From the NCBI GenBank assembly GCA_919902985.1, contig CAKKSC010000005.1, positions 80,486-144,485 of the forward strand: 64,000 bases of DNA, given 5' to 3'. The DNA comes from Desulfuromonadales bacterium. Lineage in GTDB: Bacteria > Desulfobacterota > JAENJC01. Positions 18,371 to 27,899 of the stretch are shown here, in pieces. The translations under genes were made by a program, and so were the position numbers. The notes beneath the pieces were generated by a model. The model was given only the letters and a program-made list of their open reading frames with translations, had not been told where the DNA came from and did not search any database. Numbering within the stretch: position 1 is the first letter of the stretch; every line of letters begins with the position of its first letter.

Positions 18371-19858
18371 CTATTTCCACCCCATGAGGAACTCCGTCAA
18401 CATCCTCACCCCTACTCCTGTGGCCCCTTTGGGTCTGTACGGCCCCTCTTTAGAGTCCCAACCTGTTCCTGCAATATCAATATGCACCCAGGGGTAGTCT
18501 ACGAACTTCTTCAGGAATATACCTCCTGCAATGGTCCCTGCCTCCCTTGCCCCGGAGTTCTTGACGTCTGCTATATCGCTCTTGAGCAGCTCCTCGTACT
18601 CCTCCCACAAAGGAAGCTGCCATACCCGCTCATAAGATCTCTCCCCGGCTTCCTTAATCATAGTCATCAGTTTCTCATCTGTTCCAAGCATCCCTGATGC
18701 ATGCCTGCCGAGGGCAACGACACATGCCCCTGTTAGCGTTGCCATATCAATGACTGCTTTAGGTTCATATCTCTTTGCGTAGACCAGGGCATCTGCCAGG
18801 ATCAGCCTGCCTTCCGCATCTGTGCTTATTATCTCAATAGTCTTTCCGTTCGAGGCCTTCAGAACATCTCCAGGCTTGCAGGCAGTGCCGCTCGGCATAT
18901 TCTCTGTGGCAGGGATAAGGCCGACCACATTAACCGGGAGCTTCAGCCCTGCCATTGCCATGAACGCCCCCATGACAGCGGCTCCACCTGCCATATCAGA
19001 CTTCATAATCTCCATCTTTTCAGCAGGCTTTATGGAAATCCCTCCGCTGTCGAAGGTTATGGCCTTCCCGACCAGGACAACCGGTTTCTCCTTTTTGTTT
19101 CCATTGTATTCAAGGATTATAAACCTGGGAGGTTCATTGCTCCCCTGGGCCACGCCAAGGATGGAGCCCATACCGAGCCTTCCCATCTCATCCCTGTCAA
19201 GGACCCTGCATTTAAACCCGAAGTTCTCTGCAAGGAGTTTTGCTGTTTTCGCCATTATAGAAGGGGTCATCCGGTTTGAAGGTTCGTTCACCATATCCCT
19301 TGCGAAGTTAGCCGCCTCTGCCATCACCTTTCCTGTAAAGGCCCCGTTCGATACCTGGTCAGTTTCTTTTACGCTGTTTACCAGCAGAGTGATCTCCCTT
19401 ATTTCCATCTTGCCGTTCTCTTCATTATTAGTTTTGTACTTTTTGAACCTGTAAAGCCCAAGGAGAGCGCCTTCCATCACTGCCTGAGATGCATCCTGAA
19501 GCGGTTTCAGCACAAGATGGAGGGTCGTAGTAAACGATGCAAGACCGAGGCCTGAAAAACAGACGGCAGATTTGCCGGATGCTTGCCTCAGTCTGTCTGT
19601 CGTAAACTCCTTTTCCTTGCCAAGTCCTATAAGCAAGACCCTTGCAGTAGAGATCTTCCCCATTGCAGGTATCAGGTACGTCTGGTTCAGCTTCCCCTTA
19701 AAGTCGCCGCTGTCAACAGCCTCTCTGATAGCACCGCCAAGCGCCTTGTCCAGTGATGAGACATCCCTGCCCAACCTCTTGCTCCCCTCAAAAACCCCTA
19801 CAATAAGGGCTTCGGCCTTTGTCTTTTCCTGCTTTCCGACTTTTACTTTTACTTCCAT
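18371..19858 (-). CDS. pepA: Leucyl/cytosol aminopeptidase
   Basis: 495 aa; GKAITFDSGGISIKP, NTDAEGRL-like STDAEGRLILAD. Confidence 0.97.
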   Translation of the reverse strand: MEVKVKVGKQEKTKAEALIVGVFEGSKRLGRDVSSLDKALGGAIREAVDSGDFKGKLNQTYLIPAMGKISTARVLLIGLGKEKEFTTDRLRQASGKSAVCFSGLGLASFTTTLHLVLKPLQDASQAVMEGALLGLYRFKKYKTNNEENGKMEIREITLLVNSVKETDQVSNGAFTGKVMAEAANFARDMVNEPSNRMTPSIMAKTAKLLAENFGFKCRVLDRDEMGRLGMGSILGVAQGSNEPPRFIILEYNGNKKEKPVVLVGKAITFDSGGISIKPAEKMEIMKSDMAGGAAVMGAFMAMAGLKLPVNVVGLIPATENMPSGTACKPGDVLKASNGKTIEIISTDAEGRLILADALVYAKRYEPKAVIDMATLTGACVVALGRHASGMLGTDEKLMTMIKEAGERSYERVWQLPLWEEYEELLKSDIADVKNSGAREAGTIAGGIFLKKFVDYPWVHIDIAGTGWDSKEGPYRPKGATGVGVRMLTEFLMGWK

Positions 19859-19892
19859 ATCCCCTCCATAGAATTAATTACCTTTACCTGCC

Positions 19893-20759
19893 TTACTCCT
19901 CCGGCTCCAGATGAACAACAACGTCAACCACCTCCGGCATCTCGGTCTTTATCCTTTCCTCCACCCTGCTGGCGATCTCATGGGCGTCGGCCATGCTCAT
20001 CCTGGACGACACCAAAACATGACAATCAACATGTATTGCGTCATTCCTCCCCCGAACCCTCACATTATGGCACTCCCTGACCCCTTCCACTGAAGAGGCA
20101 ACTTTCAACACCCTTGCCAGGTCATCACCTATAAGCGGAGATGCATCTACCAGAACATCGGATGCCTCCCTTACTATTTCATACCCCAGGCGTCCTATCA
20201 TTACAGCAATAAAAAGGGAGGCTAAAGAGTCGACAACAGGGAATCCCATTTTTGTTGCAACAAGGCTTATCAGAACAGTAGACGATGTTACCAGATCACT
20301 CATGGTGTGTTTAGCATCGGCTATCAGGAAATCGCTCTTAAGGGCCATCCCCCTTTTCCTCTCATAAGAGGTCACAAATATGTTGACCCCCATTGTAAAT
20401 ACCATTATGCCAAAGCTGAGGTCCGTTACCTCCGGGAACCTGGGATTCAAAATATTTTCAAAAGCCCCCTTAAGTATCTCGATGCAGGTCAAAAAAAGAA
20501 GTGTCGCTATCCCGATGGTAGCCATAGTCTCAAATTTCTTATGGCCATAATGATGTCTTCCATCAGGAGGCTTTGCAGAGAGCCATATTCCTATAAGACC
20601 TATGACATTGGATGCCCCGTCAAACAGGGAGTGAAAGCCGTCTGCCTTCATGCTGTGAGCGTCGGTGATAAAGCCATACACTATCTTTGCAGCTGCAACT
20701 GAAATGTTTAAGAGGAGAGTTATCAATAGAACTTTCCTGACCTCTTTAGCATAGACCAT
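19893..20759 (-). CDS. Cation diffusion facilitator family transporter
   Basis: 288 aa; ADGFHSLFDGASNVIGLIG, HYGHKKFET, DAKHTMSDLVTS. Confidence 0.95.
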   Translation of the reverse strand: MVYAKEVRKVLLITLLLNISVAAAKIVYGFITDAHSMKADGFHSLFDGASNVIGLIGIWLSAKPPDGRHHYGHKKFETMATIGIATLLFLTCIEILKGAFENILNPRFPEVTDLSFGIMVFTMGVNIFVTSYERKRGMALKSDFLIADAKHTMSDLVTSSTVLISLVATKMGFPVVDSLASLFIAVMIGRLGYEIVREASDVLVDASPLIGDDLARVLKVASSVEGVRECHNVRVRGRNDAIHVDCHVLVSSRMSMADAHEIASRVEERIKTEMPEVVDVVVHLEPEE

Positions 20760-20858
20760 AGTTCCCTCAGCTACCTGAAGCTTTAAATACGGATGGATTT
20801 TAACTGGACATCGGGTTTGGAGTCAAGGACATTAAAGGTTGGCATTCAGTGGCTGGTC

Positions 20859-22220
20859 TCATTTAGTTGCGATGTTTACCACGTTTCTGGAAGCGGCTTT
20901 CCCCTTGTACATGGCTTTGTCTGCAAGAAGGGTGAGGGTATCCTTGTCCAGGGCGTGTTCCGGGAATGAAGCAATTCCCAGAGTCGCCGTCAGTTTTATT
21001 GCCGTGCCTTCTTCCGAGAAGAAGTTCCTCCCCTCTATTGAAGCCCTTATGCGGTCTGCTATAATCTTTGCTCCGGTTGACGGAGTCTCGACCAGGAGGA
21101 TCGTGAACTCATCTCCGCCATACCTTATAACAATATCTATATCTCTGACACTTTTCTTTAATACCTGAGCGACCTCGAAAAGGACCTTGTTCCCGATATT
21201 GTGACCGTAATTATCGTTTATTCTCTTGAACATGTCTATATCAATAAACAGCAAAGAAAGATTCAGGTTGAAACGCTTTGCCCTCTTTATTTCATTTGGC
21301 AGGGCTTCCTCCATATACTTTACGTTATGCAGCCTGGTAAGCTCATCGATATAGATAAGATCCTTGGCATGATTGTACAGGTGCACATTATCAAGTGTCA
21401 AGGAGGCCTGTTCAGATATGAAGGAGGCATTATCTATATCACTATCTGTATATTGCTCACCTGGGGATTTGAAAACGGCCACGTACCCGGAGATTTTCTC
21501 TTTGCTTTTAACAGGGATTATAAGTAAAGGCCCCTTTCCTGAGACATTCTCCGGCTCGGGTATAGAAGAGACTCCGGTAATGACATTGGGGCCTGAAAGG
21601 TACCTCTTCATAATGTTGTCTGCCATCTCCTTGGCAGTACTCTCTCTACTAATTCCCCTCCATGCCGTCAGAATCAGAGAGGACCCTTCCTTTGGGAAAA
21701 AAACGGCAAATCCGGTCGAGCCTCCAGGCACCTGAAGAAGAGAGTCAAGCACTATTTCATAAAACTTATCATAATCAAGGCATGATGAAACCAGTCTGCT
21801 GACCTCATATAGCTTCAAGAGCCTCTTCAGCCCGATATTTTCCTCAAAGAGCCTTTTCTGCTCAATAGTATGATTTACAAGTATCTTGAATTCTTCAGGG
21901 TTCAAAGGTTTTGTCAGGTAATCAGATGCGCCGCTTTTCAGGCATTCTATGGCTGTATCGATAGAGGCATATGCAGTCATGATAATAAAGCTATTTGTCG
22001 CTTCTATCTGCTTTGCCCTCTTCAGTACCTCATCCCCGTTTATATCCGGAAGGACAAGGTCTGTCACTACAAGGTCGAAGCCGTCCTGCTCTATCATTTC
22101 AAGGGCATCTATCCCTGTAGAGGCAGTCTTTACTTCATATCCGTCTTCAATAAGGATGTCTTTGCAGAACACCCTGCTTAGCATACTGTCATCAACAACC
22201 AGTACCTTCCCCTTTGCCAT
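20859..22220 (-). CDS. Response regulator with GAF and GGDEF (diguanylate cyclase) domains
   Basis: 453 aa; VVDDSMLSRVF...VVTDLVLPDINGDEVL; RYGGDEFTILL. Confidence 0.93.
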   Translation of the reverse strand: MAKGKVLVVDDSMLSRVFCKDILIEDGYEVKTASTGIDALEMIEQDGFDLVVTDLVLPDINGDEVLKRAKQIEATNSFIIMTAYASIDTAIECLKSGASDYLTKPLNPEEFKILVNHTIEQKRLFEENIGLKRLLKLYEVSRLVSSCLDYDKFYEIVLDSLLQVPGGSTGFAVFFPKEGSSLILTAWRGISRESTAKEMADNIMKRYLSGPNVITGVSSIPEPENVSGKGPLLIIPVKSKEKISGYVAVFKSPGEQYTDSDIDNASFISEQASLTLDNVHLYNHAKDLIYIDELTRLHNVKYMEEALPNEIKRAKRFNLNLSLLFIDIDMFKRINDNYGHNIGNKVLFEVAQVLKKSVRDIDIVIRYGGDEFTILLVETPSTGAKIIADRIRASIEGRNFFSEEGTAIKLTATLGIASFPEHALDKDTLTLLADKAMYKGKAASRNVVNIATK

Positions 22221-22303
22221 AGATCCTCCTTCTAATTAATATAACAGCGCCATCCTTTGTTGTCAAAGGTGTAGGTGTAGGAGGTTTCATCCTAATCTTT
22301 ACC

Positions 22304-22332
22304 TTGACAACCCTTTACAAAATCACTAATCT
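22304..22332 (+). promoter_or_regulatory. Sigma70-like promoter upstream of livK
   Basis: TTGACA (22304-22309), 17-bp spacer, TAATCT (22327-22332). Confidence 0.5.
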
Positions 22333-22409
22333 AAAGCCTCAGAACTCATGGCTCAGCAGAGGTTTGAGGGCTATTAATTTGAAACTTCTCAAACAAGGAG
22401 GTCTCCAGA

Positions 22410-23537
22410 ATGCTAAATTCATCATATTTCAAAACCATGCCTCTCTTAATCCTTACTTGTCTCACAATTTTTGGATGCAAGAAAGGTGAGGAGCCTATTG
22501 CAAATGTTATAAAGATAGGGACTGCCGGGCCGATAACGGGTGATCAAAGCGCATTCGGTCAGGACCAGCAGAATGGTGTAAAGCTGGCAGTTGAAGAGTG
22601 GAACCTGAAGGGAGGGGTTCTGGGAAAGAAGATAGAACTTGTTGTCGGAGACGACCAGCATGATCCTAAACAGGCAGTTTCTGTTGCTAATAAAATGGTG
22701 AATGACAGTGTAGCAGGCATGGTAGGTCATTTCAACTCTTCATGTTCCATCCCTGCCTCGAAGATCTATAACGAGCAGAAAATCCCTATGATCACCCACG
22801 GCTCAACCAATCCTCAGTTAACTGAACAGAACTTCAAAGGGATATTCAGGATCTGCGGGAGGGATGACCAGCAGGGGAAGAAGGCGGCGGAGTTTATCGT
22901 AAATGATCTGAAGGCGAAAAGTGTGGCCATACTCCATGATAAGACCACCTACGGCCAGGGGTTGGCCGACGAGTTCAGGAAGGGTGTTGAGGGGCAGGTG
23001 AAGGTCACCTATCATGGCGGGTTGACCCAGGGAGACAAGGATTTTTCGGCAGTGCTGACTAATGTGAAGACCGGTAACCCTGATCTGATATATTTTGGCG
23101 GGATATATCCAGAAGGAGGCCTTCTTGTAAAGCAGGCAAGGGCATTAGATATAAAGGCTCCACTTATGAGCGGTGACGGGGTGATCGGGGACGAATTCCT
23201 TAATATTGCAGGTGCTGATGCTGAAGGGGCATATGCGACCTTTGCTCCTGACGTCAATAAAATACCTTCCGCAACAGGTTTTGTGCAGACATACACTGAA
23301 AAGCATGGAAAGCCCGGCCCCTACTCAGTTTATGCCTATGTGGCGGCAAACATCCTTCTGCAGGGGATCAAGGATGCCAATAGCACTGACGGCGGGAAGA
23401 TATCCGAGGCCATTCATAAGATTAACTATGATGGAGCCTTGGGAACCATAGAGTTCAATGAAAAGGGTGATGTGAAGATGTCCCCCTATGTTATCTGGCA
23501 GGTAAAGGGCGGGAAGTGGGAGCAGATAACGAAATGA
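22410..23537 (+). CDS. livK: Branched-chain amino-acid ABC transporter substrate-binding protein
   Basis: 375 aa; signal/lipobox-like LTCLTIFGCKKGEE; KIGTAGPITGDQSAFGQDQQNGVKLAVEEWN. Confidence 0.95.
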   Translation: MLNSSYFKTMPLLILTCLTIFGCKKGEEPIANVIKIGTAGPITGDQSAFGQDQQNGVKLAVEEWNLKGGVLGKKIELVVGDDQHDPKQAVSVANKMVNDSVAGMVGHFNSSCSIPASKIYNEQKIPMITHGSTNPQLTEQNFKGIFRICGRDDQQGKKAAEFIVNDLKAKSVAILHDKTTYGQGLADEFRKGVEGQVKVTYHGGLTQGDKDFSAVLTNVKTGNPDLIYFGGIYPEGGLLVKQARALDIKAPLMSGDGVIGDEFLNIAGADAEGAYATFAPDVNKIPSATGFVQTYTEKHGKPGPYSVYAYVAANILLQGIKDANSTDGGKISEAIHKINYDGALGTIEFNEKGDVKMSPYVIWQVKGGKWEQITK

Positions 23538-23539
23538 CC

Positions 23540-23594
23540 GTGAATCGTGAGTCGTGAACCGTGAAATCAAAACGGTTTACGGTTTACGGTTTAC
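23540..23594 (+). promoter_or_regulatory. Intercistronic livK-livH hairpin (RNA stem of 23 bp including G-U pairs) built from heptamer repeats
   Basis: 5' arm 23540-23562 (GTGAATCGTGAGTCGTGAACCGT), 9-nt loop, 3' arm 23572-23594 (ACGGTTTACGGTTTACGGTTTAC); all 23 positions pair if G-U is allowed; begins 3 nt after the livK stop. Confidence 0.75.
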
Positions 23595-23617
23595 AGTTTA
23601 CGGTTTACGAAAAGCAT

Positions 23618-24517
23618 ATGTTTTTACAGCAACTAATTAACGGCCTTACAGTTGGCAGCGTCTATGCCCTGATAGCCCTCGGATATACCATGGTTTATGG
23701 AATACTTGGGCTTATCAATTTCGCCCACGGCGAGATATACATGATCGGGGCATACCTGGGAGTGATATTCTTCGGGATATTTACCGTAATAGGACTGACT
23801 GCAAGCAATCTTCCCCTTTCGATTATACTTACCCTTACTCTTTCCATCGTCTATTCGTCGGCATACGGCTATACCATTGAGAAGATCGCTTACAGGCCCT
23901 TACGCCATGCGCCGAGATTGTCGCCTCTGATTACCGCTCTCGGTGTCTCGATATTCCTTCAGAACTATGTCATGCTTTCCCAGGGGGCAAAGGACAAGGT
24001 CTTTCCCACTATTTTGTCCGGAGGTACTGCCATAGGGAACGCCACCGTCAGTTACTTGCAGGTATTCATAATGTTTACATCTCTTGTCCTGATGGTTCTC
24101 CTCCACCTCTTCGTCACAAAGACGAGGCTTGGGACTGCCATGCGGGCCACTGCACAGGACAAGAAGATGGCGTCGCTCCTCGGAATCAATGTGGACAATG
24201 TTATTTCAGCGACCTTTATAATAGGCTCCGGCCTTGCCGCTGCCGGAGGAATGATGATAGCCATGCATTACGGTCTTATCAACTTTTATATGGGTTATGT
24301 GGCAGGGCTTAAGGCATTTACAGCCGCTGTATTGGGAGGGATAGGCAGCATCCCCGGCGCCATGCTCGGAGGGATCGTCCTTGGCCTTGTAGAATCGTTA
24401 GGAGCCGGATACATATCCTCGGAATATAAAGATGTATTTGCGTTCGGCATACTTATACTCGTCCTTGTATTCAAGCCATCGGGGCTTTTGGGAGAAAATT
24501 TACAGGAAAAGGTCTGA
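23618..24517 (+). CDS. livH: Branched-chain amino-acid ABC transporter permease
   Basis: QQLINGLTVGSVYALIALGYTMVYGILGLINFAHGEIYMIGAY; the upstream extension in the ORF track is encoded by the heptamer repeats, so ATG 23618 is preferred. Confidence 0.95.
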   Translation: MFLQQLINGLTVGSVYALIALGYTMVYGILGLINFAHGEIYMIGAYLGVIFFGIFTVIGLTASNLPLSIILTLTLSIVYSSAYGYTIEKIAYRPLRHAPRLSPLITALGVSIFLQNYVMLSQGAKDKVFPTILSGGTAIGNATVSYLQVFIMFTSLVLMVLLHLFVTKTRLGTAMRATAQDKKMASLLGINVDNVISATFIIGSGLAAAGGMMIAMHYGLINFYMGYVAGLKAFTAAVLGGIGSIPGAMLGGIVLGLVESLGAGYISSEYKDVFAFGILILVLVFKPSGLLGENLQEKV

Positions 24518-24603
24518 CCAAATAATTGCCCCCTCGCTCCCTCTCTTTAATAAAGAGGGGGATGGGGGGGGAGTTTTCGGCGGTGGAAAAGGTTTTATTT
24601 GAT

Positions 24604-25797
24604 ATGTTGACTTATGTAATAATCCCATTCTGGTTTGTCCTCCTCACCCTCCCATTTCTCGGCATCTCAGGGTCTCTTAAACTCGGAGCTGTTCTCCTTG
24701 TTTGTAGCATATTTGTCAAAATTGTAGAGACGCAACATATTGCGTCTCTACTGAATATCTGGAAAAACAGGATCGGACGTTTTAAGAACGGGGCCCAAAA
24801 GATTGACAGCAGGATGAGCATGGGAGTCATTTTACTCATTCTGGTACTGCTCCCCTTCGGCCTTAATCGCTATTCCATTGACATCGCTATTATTGCCGGA
24901 ATATACATAGTCCTTGCCTTGGGGTTAAACATAGTAGTGGGTCTTGCTGGGCTTCTTGCCCTTGGTTACATTGCTTTTTATGCAGTTGGCGCCTATGCCT
25001 TTGCATTGCTCTCTACCCATTATCATGTTTCGTTCTGGACGGCATTGCCGATTGGCGGCTTGCTTGCGGCTGTCTTCGGCCTCCTCCTTGGAGCGCCGAC
25101 GCTCCGGCTACGTGGCGACTATCTTGCCATTGTCACCCTGGGTTTTGGTGAAATAACAAGGATAATCCTGAACAACTGGGACCGGTTAACCGGCGGTCCA
25201 AACGGGGTGATGGATATTGGAAGGCCGGAGATATTTGGTTACAGGTTCAACACGCCTGCTGCCTTTTACTATCTGATCCTGATAATGGCTATAATTACTG
25301 CTATAGTAATTAAGAGACTGAATGAATCCAGGATTGGAAGGGCCTGGGTTGCAATCAGGGAGGATGAGGTTGCTGCAGAGGCCATGGGGATAGATACAAC
25401 GAAGATGAAGCTTCTGGCCTTCTCTCTCGGGGCTGCCATAGCCGGTATTGCAGGAGTGTTTTACGCTGCAAAGATGAGTTTCGTCTCTCCTGAGAGCTTC
25501 ACATTCCTTGAATCCATAATCATCCTCTGCATGGTGGTTATTGGCGGGATAGGGAGCATCCCGGGCGTTATCCTCGGCGCAGTTGTATTAATTGTCCTCC
25601 CTGAGACCCTCAGGGAGCTTCAGGACTATAGGATGCTGGTCTTTGGCGCCTCAATGGTCATTATGATGATATTCAGACCGCAGGGGCTTCTGGGCAGTTC
25701 GGCGAGGCGTATGGAGCTTGAGCCAACAAATGAAAGGGTTTTAGAGCATGAGGTTGAATCGTTGTATGATGTAGAGAAAGGTGGTAAGCTTGATTGA
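24604..25797 (+). CDS. livM: Branched-chain amino-acid ABC transporter permease
   Basis: GIYIVLALGLNIVVGLAGLLALGYIAFYAVGAYAFALL; ATG 24604 preferred over a TTG at 24526, which lies in a repeat. Confidence 0.95.
   Translation: MLTYVIIPFWFVLLTLPFLGISGSLKLGAVLLVCSIFVKIVETQHIASLLNIWKNRIGRFKNGAQKIDSRMSMGVILLILVLLPFGLNRYSIDIAIIAGIYIVLALGLNIVVGLAGLLALGYIAFYAVGAYAFALLSTHYHVSFWTALPIGGLLAAVFGLLLGAPTLRLRGDYLAIVTLGFGEITRIILNNWDRLTGGPNGVMDIGRPEIFGYRFNTPAAFYYLILIMAIITAIVIKRLNESRIGRAWVAIREDEVAAEAMGIDTTKMKLLAFSLGAAIAGIAGVFYAAKMSFVSPESFTFLESIIILCMVVIGGIGSIPGVILGAVVLIVLPETLRELQDYRMLVFGASMVIMMIFRPQGLLGSSARRMELEPTNERVLEHEVESLYDVEKGGKLD
24724..24751. repeat. 28-bp palindrome GTAGAGACGCAA-CATA-TTGCGTCTCTAC inside livM
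   Basis: 12-bp perfect arms 24724-24735 and 24740-24751; in-frame in livM (VETQHIASLL). Confidence 0.9.
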
Positions 25798-25829
25798 GTT
25801 AATCTTATAATAACCATGCGGAGAATATA

Positions 25830-27899
25830 ATGAAGCTGTTTGCTTCGCTCTCTAAAAAGGCCCTCGTCTCTATTTTAGTCGTCCTCCTCCCCATCCTCAT
25901 TACATTCCTGATAGGGTACAGATTAAATAAGGCTCATTTAGAAAGGTTTGTTGAAAATAACCTGATTGAGGAAGGCATTGTCGCGGTGGGAGTCCGGGAG
26001 ATGCTGATAGGCGCATCGATAGGGTTTATTGCCGTTGCCGGCCTGATAGGAATGCTGTTAATTGTCTTTCATAGGAAGGTTGTAGTGCCTCTGCGCAGGA
26101 TATCTACCGCTGCAGACGACATAGGTCAGGAGCGCTTCGACATCTCCCTGCCTGTTCAGAGTGACGACGAGATAGGCGCCCTTGCCGAGAGCTTTAACAA
26201 CATGGCAAAAAAGATCGAGGAGAAAAACAGGGAAGTGAACAGGCTTTCAGCAGCCTTCGAGCATAGCGTGAATGTTTTGTTTATTACGAATATTAATGGA
26301 GTTATCGAGTATGTGAATCCGATGTTTGAAACAGTCACCGGATGGTCAAAAGAAGAGGCTATAGGTAAAACCCCCGCCATACTATCTTCCGGTGAGACCA
26401 CAAGGGCTGAGTATGAAGAGTTATGGAAGACCATTACAGCCGGTAAGACATGGAGAGGGACCTTTAAAAACAAGAGAAAGGACGGAAGGCCATACTGGGG
26501 GAACGGAGTTATAACCCCCATTAAAGATGAGAGGGGCAAAGTAACTCACTTCCTCGCCGTTCAGGAGGACATTACTGAAAAGAAGATGGCCGATGAACGG
26601 GTCCAATATCTTGTTACCCGCGACAATTTTACCGGCCTGCTGAACAGAACAAGATTTATAGAGGTGGTAAGCGAGTGGATATATAACCATCAGAACGTTC
26701 ACCAAAATGGGGCTCTGCTGCTGGTTAATGTCGACGGGTTCAAAGACATCAACGATACTTTCGGCCATGGCATCGGAGACGAGTTGATCAGATATGTGGC
26801 TAAACTGCTGGAAGATACCCTTGTGGGCGCAGATATACCGCCTGACAACAGAACGGATGGCGCTATCCTTGGCCGGCTCGGCGGAGACGAATTTGCCGTA
26901 TTTCTTCCTGATGTCGACACCAATATGGGGATGGAGACGGCTGAACGGATCAGAAAGAGCATAGAGGAGTTCCGCCTTCCGGCGCTCGCTATTCAGCTGA
27001 CCGTAAGCATAGGGGTCGTTTCTTATCCGGAACATGGAAAGAGTTCAAAGGAACTTTTTACAAAGGTTGACGCTGCGCTTTATCACGCCAAGACCTCCGG
27101 GCGCAACAGATGCCATCTCTATCGTCCTGAAGACAGGGACATGGAGAACATCCGCTCGAGGATCCACCAGAAGCAAAGGATAATTAAGGCGTTGGGGGAA
27201 GGGCGCTTTCTTCCCTGGTTCCAACCCATACTGTACCTGAAGGACAACAGGGTACATCACTATGAGGCGCTTGCAAGGATGCAGGACGAAGGAGGTAAGA
27301 TACTCTTCCCTGGCGAGTTCATAAATACTGCGGAAAGGTTCGGGATGATAGGGGCCATAGACAAGATCATCACAGAAAAAAGCATGCGGCTCCAGGCAGA
27401 GATGGGCAGGAAGGGAAAAGATTTCTCTTTTGCTATGAACCTGTCGGGGAAGAACCTTGGAGATGAGGAACTCCTTACTTTCCTCCAGTCCACGATAAAG
27501 GAGACCGGGGCCGACCCCGAACATCTGATGTTCGAGATAACAGAAACGGCTGCGGTCCAGGACCTGGACAAGGCTGTTAAATTCATCACGGCATTAAAGG
27601 CTATGGGATGCAAGTTCTCCCTTGATGATTTCGGGGTAGGTTTCACATCCTTTGTCTACTTGAGGGAGATGAATGTAGATTATATCAAGATAGACGGCTC
27701 ATTTGTCAAAAGGCTGCATGAGAACCCCGATGACCAGCTTATTGTAAAGGCCATTGCCGGAGTTGCCAAAGGGATGGGGATTAAGACCATTGCAGAGTTT
27801 GTGGAAAAGGAAGAGACCCTTAAGCTGTTGAGGGAGTTCGGTGTTGACTACGCCCAAGGGTATCTAATAGGAAAGCCCGGCCCTGAGCTTATGAAATAA
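25830..27899 (+). CDS. HAMP-PAS-GGDEF-EAL cyclic-di-GMP signalling protein
   Basis: 689 aa; GRLGGDEFAVFLP, HYEALARMQDEGG (EAL), DDFGVGFTSFVYL. Confidence 0.95.
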   Translation: MKLFASLSKKALVSILVVLLPILITFLIGYRLNKAHLERFVENNLIEEGIVAVGVREMLIGASIGFIAVAGLIGMLLIVFHRKVVVPLRRISTAADDIGQERFDISLPVQSDDEIGALAESFNNMAKKIEEKNREVNRLSAAFEHSVNVLFITNINGVIEYVNPMFETVTGWSKEEAIGKTPAILSSGETTRAEYEELWKTITAGKTWRGTFKNKRKDGRPYWGNGVITPIKDERGKVTHFLAVQEDITEKKMADERVQYLVTRDNFTGLLNRTRFIEVVSEWIYNHQNVHQNGALLLVNVDGFKDINDTFGHGIGDELIRYVAKLLEDTLVGADIPPDNRTDGAILGRLGGDEFAVFLPDVDTNMGMETAERIRKSIEEFRLPALAIQLTVSIGVVSYPEHGKSSKELFTKVDAALYHAKTSGRNRCHLYRPEDRDMENIRSRIHQKQRIIKALGEGRFLPWFQPILYLKDNRVHHYEALARMQDEGGKILFPGEFINTAERFGMIGAIDKIITEKSMRLQAEMGRKGKDFSFAMNLSGKNLGDEELLTFLQSTIKETGADPEHLMFEITETAAVQDLDKAVKFITALKAMGCKFSLDDFGVGFTSFVYLREMNVDYIKIDGSFVKRLHENPDDQLIVKAIAGVAKGMGIKTIAEFVEKEETLKLLREFGVDYAQGYLIGKPGPELMK

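Noticed and set aside
23539-23608. Telomere-like heptamer array as a possible satellite or phase-variation tract
   Set aside because: Copies are few and imperfect; inverted arrangement giving a paired RNA stem is the better explanation
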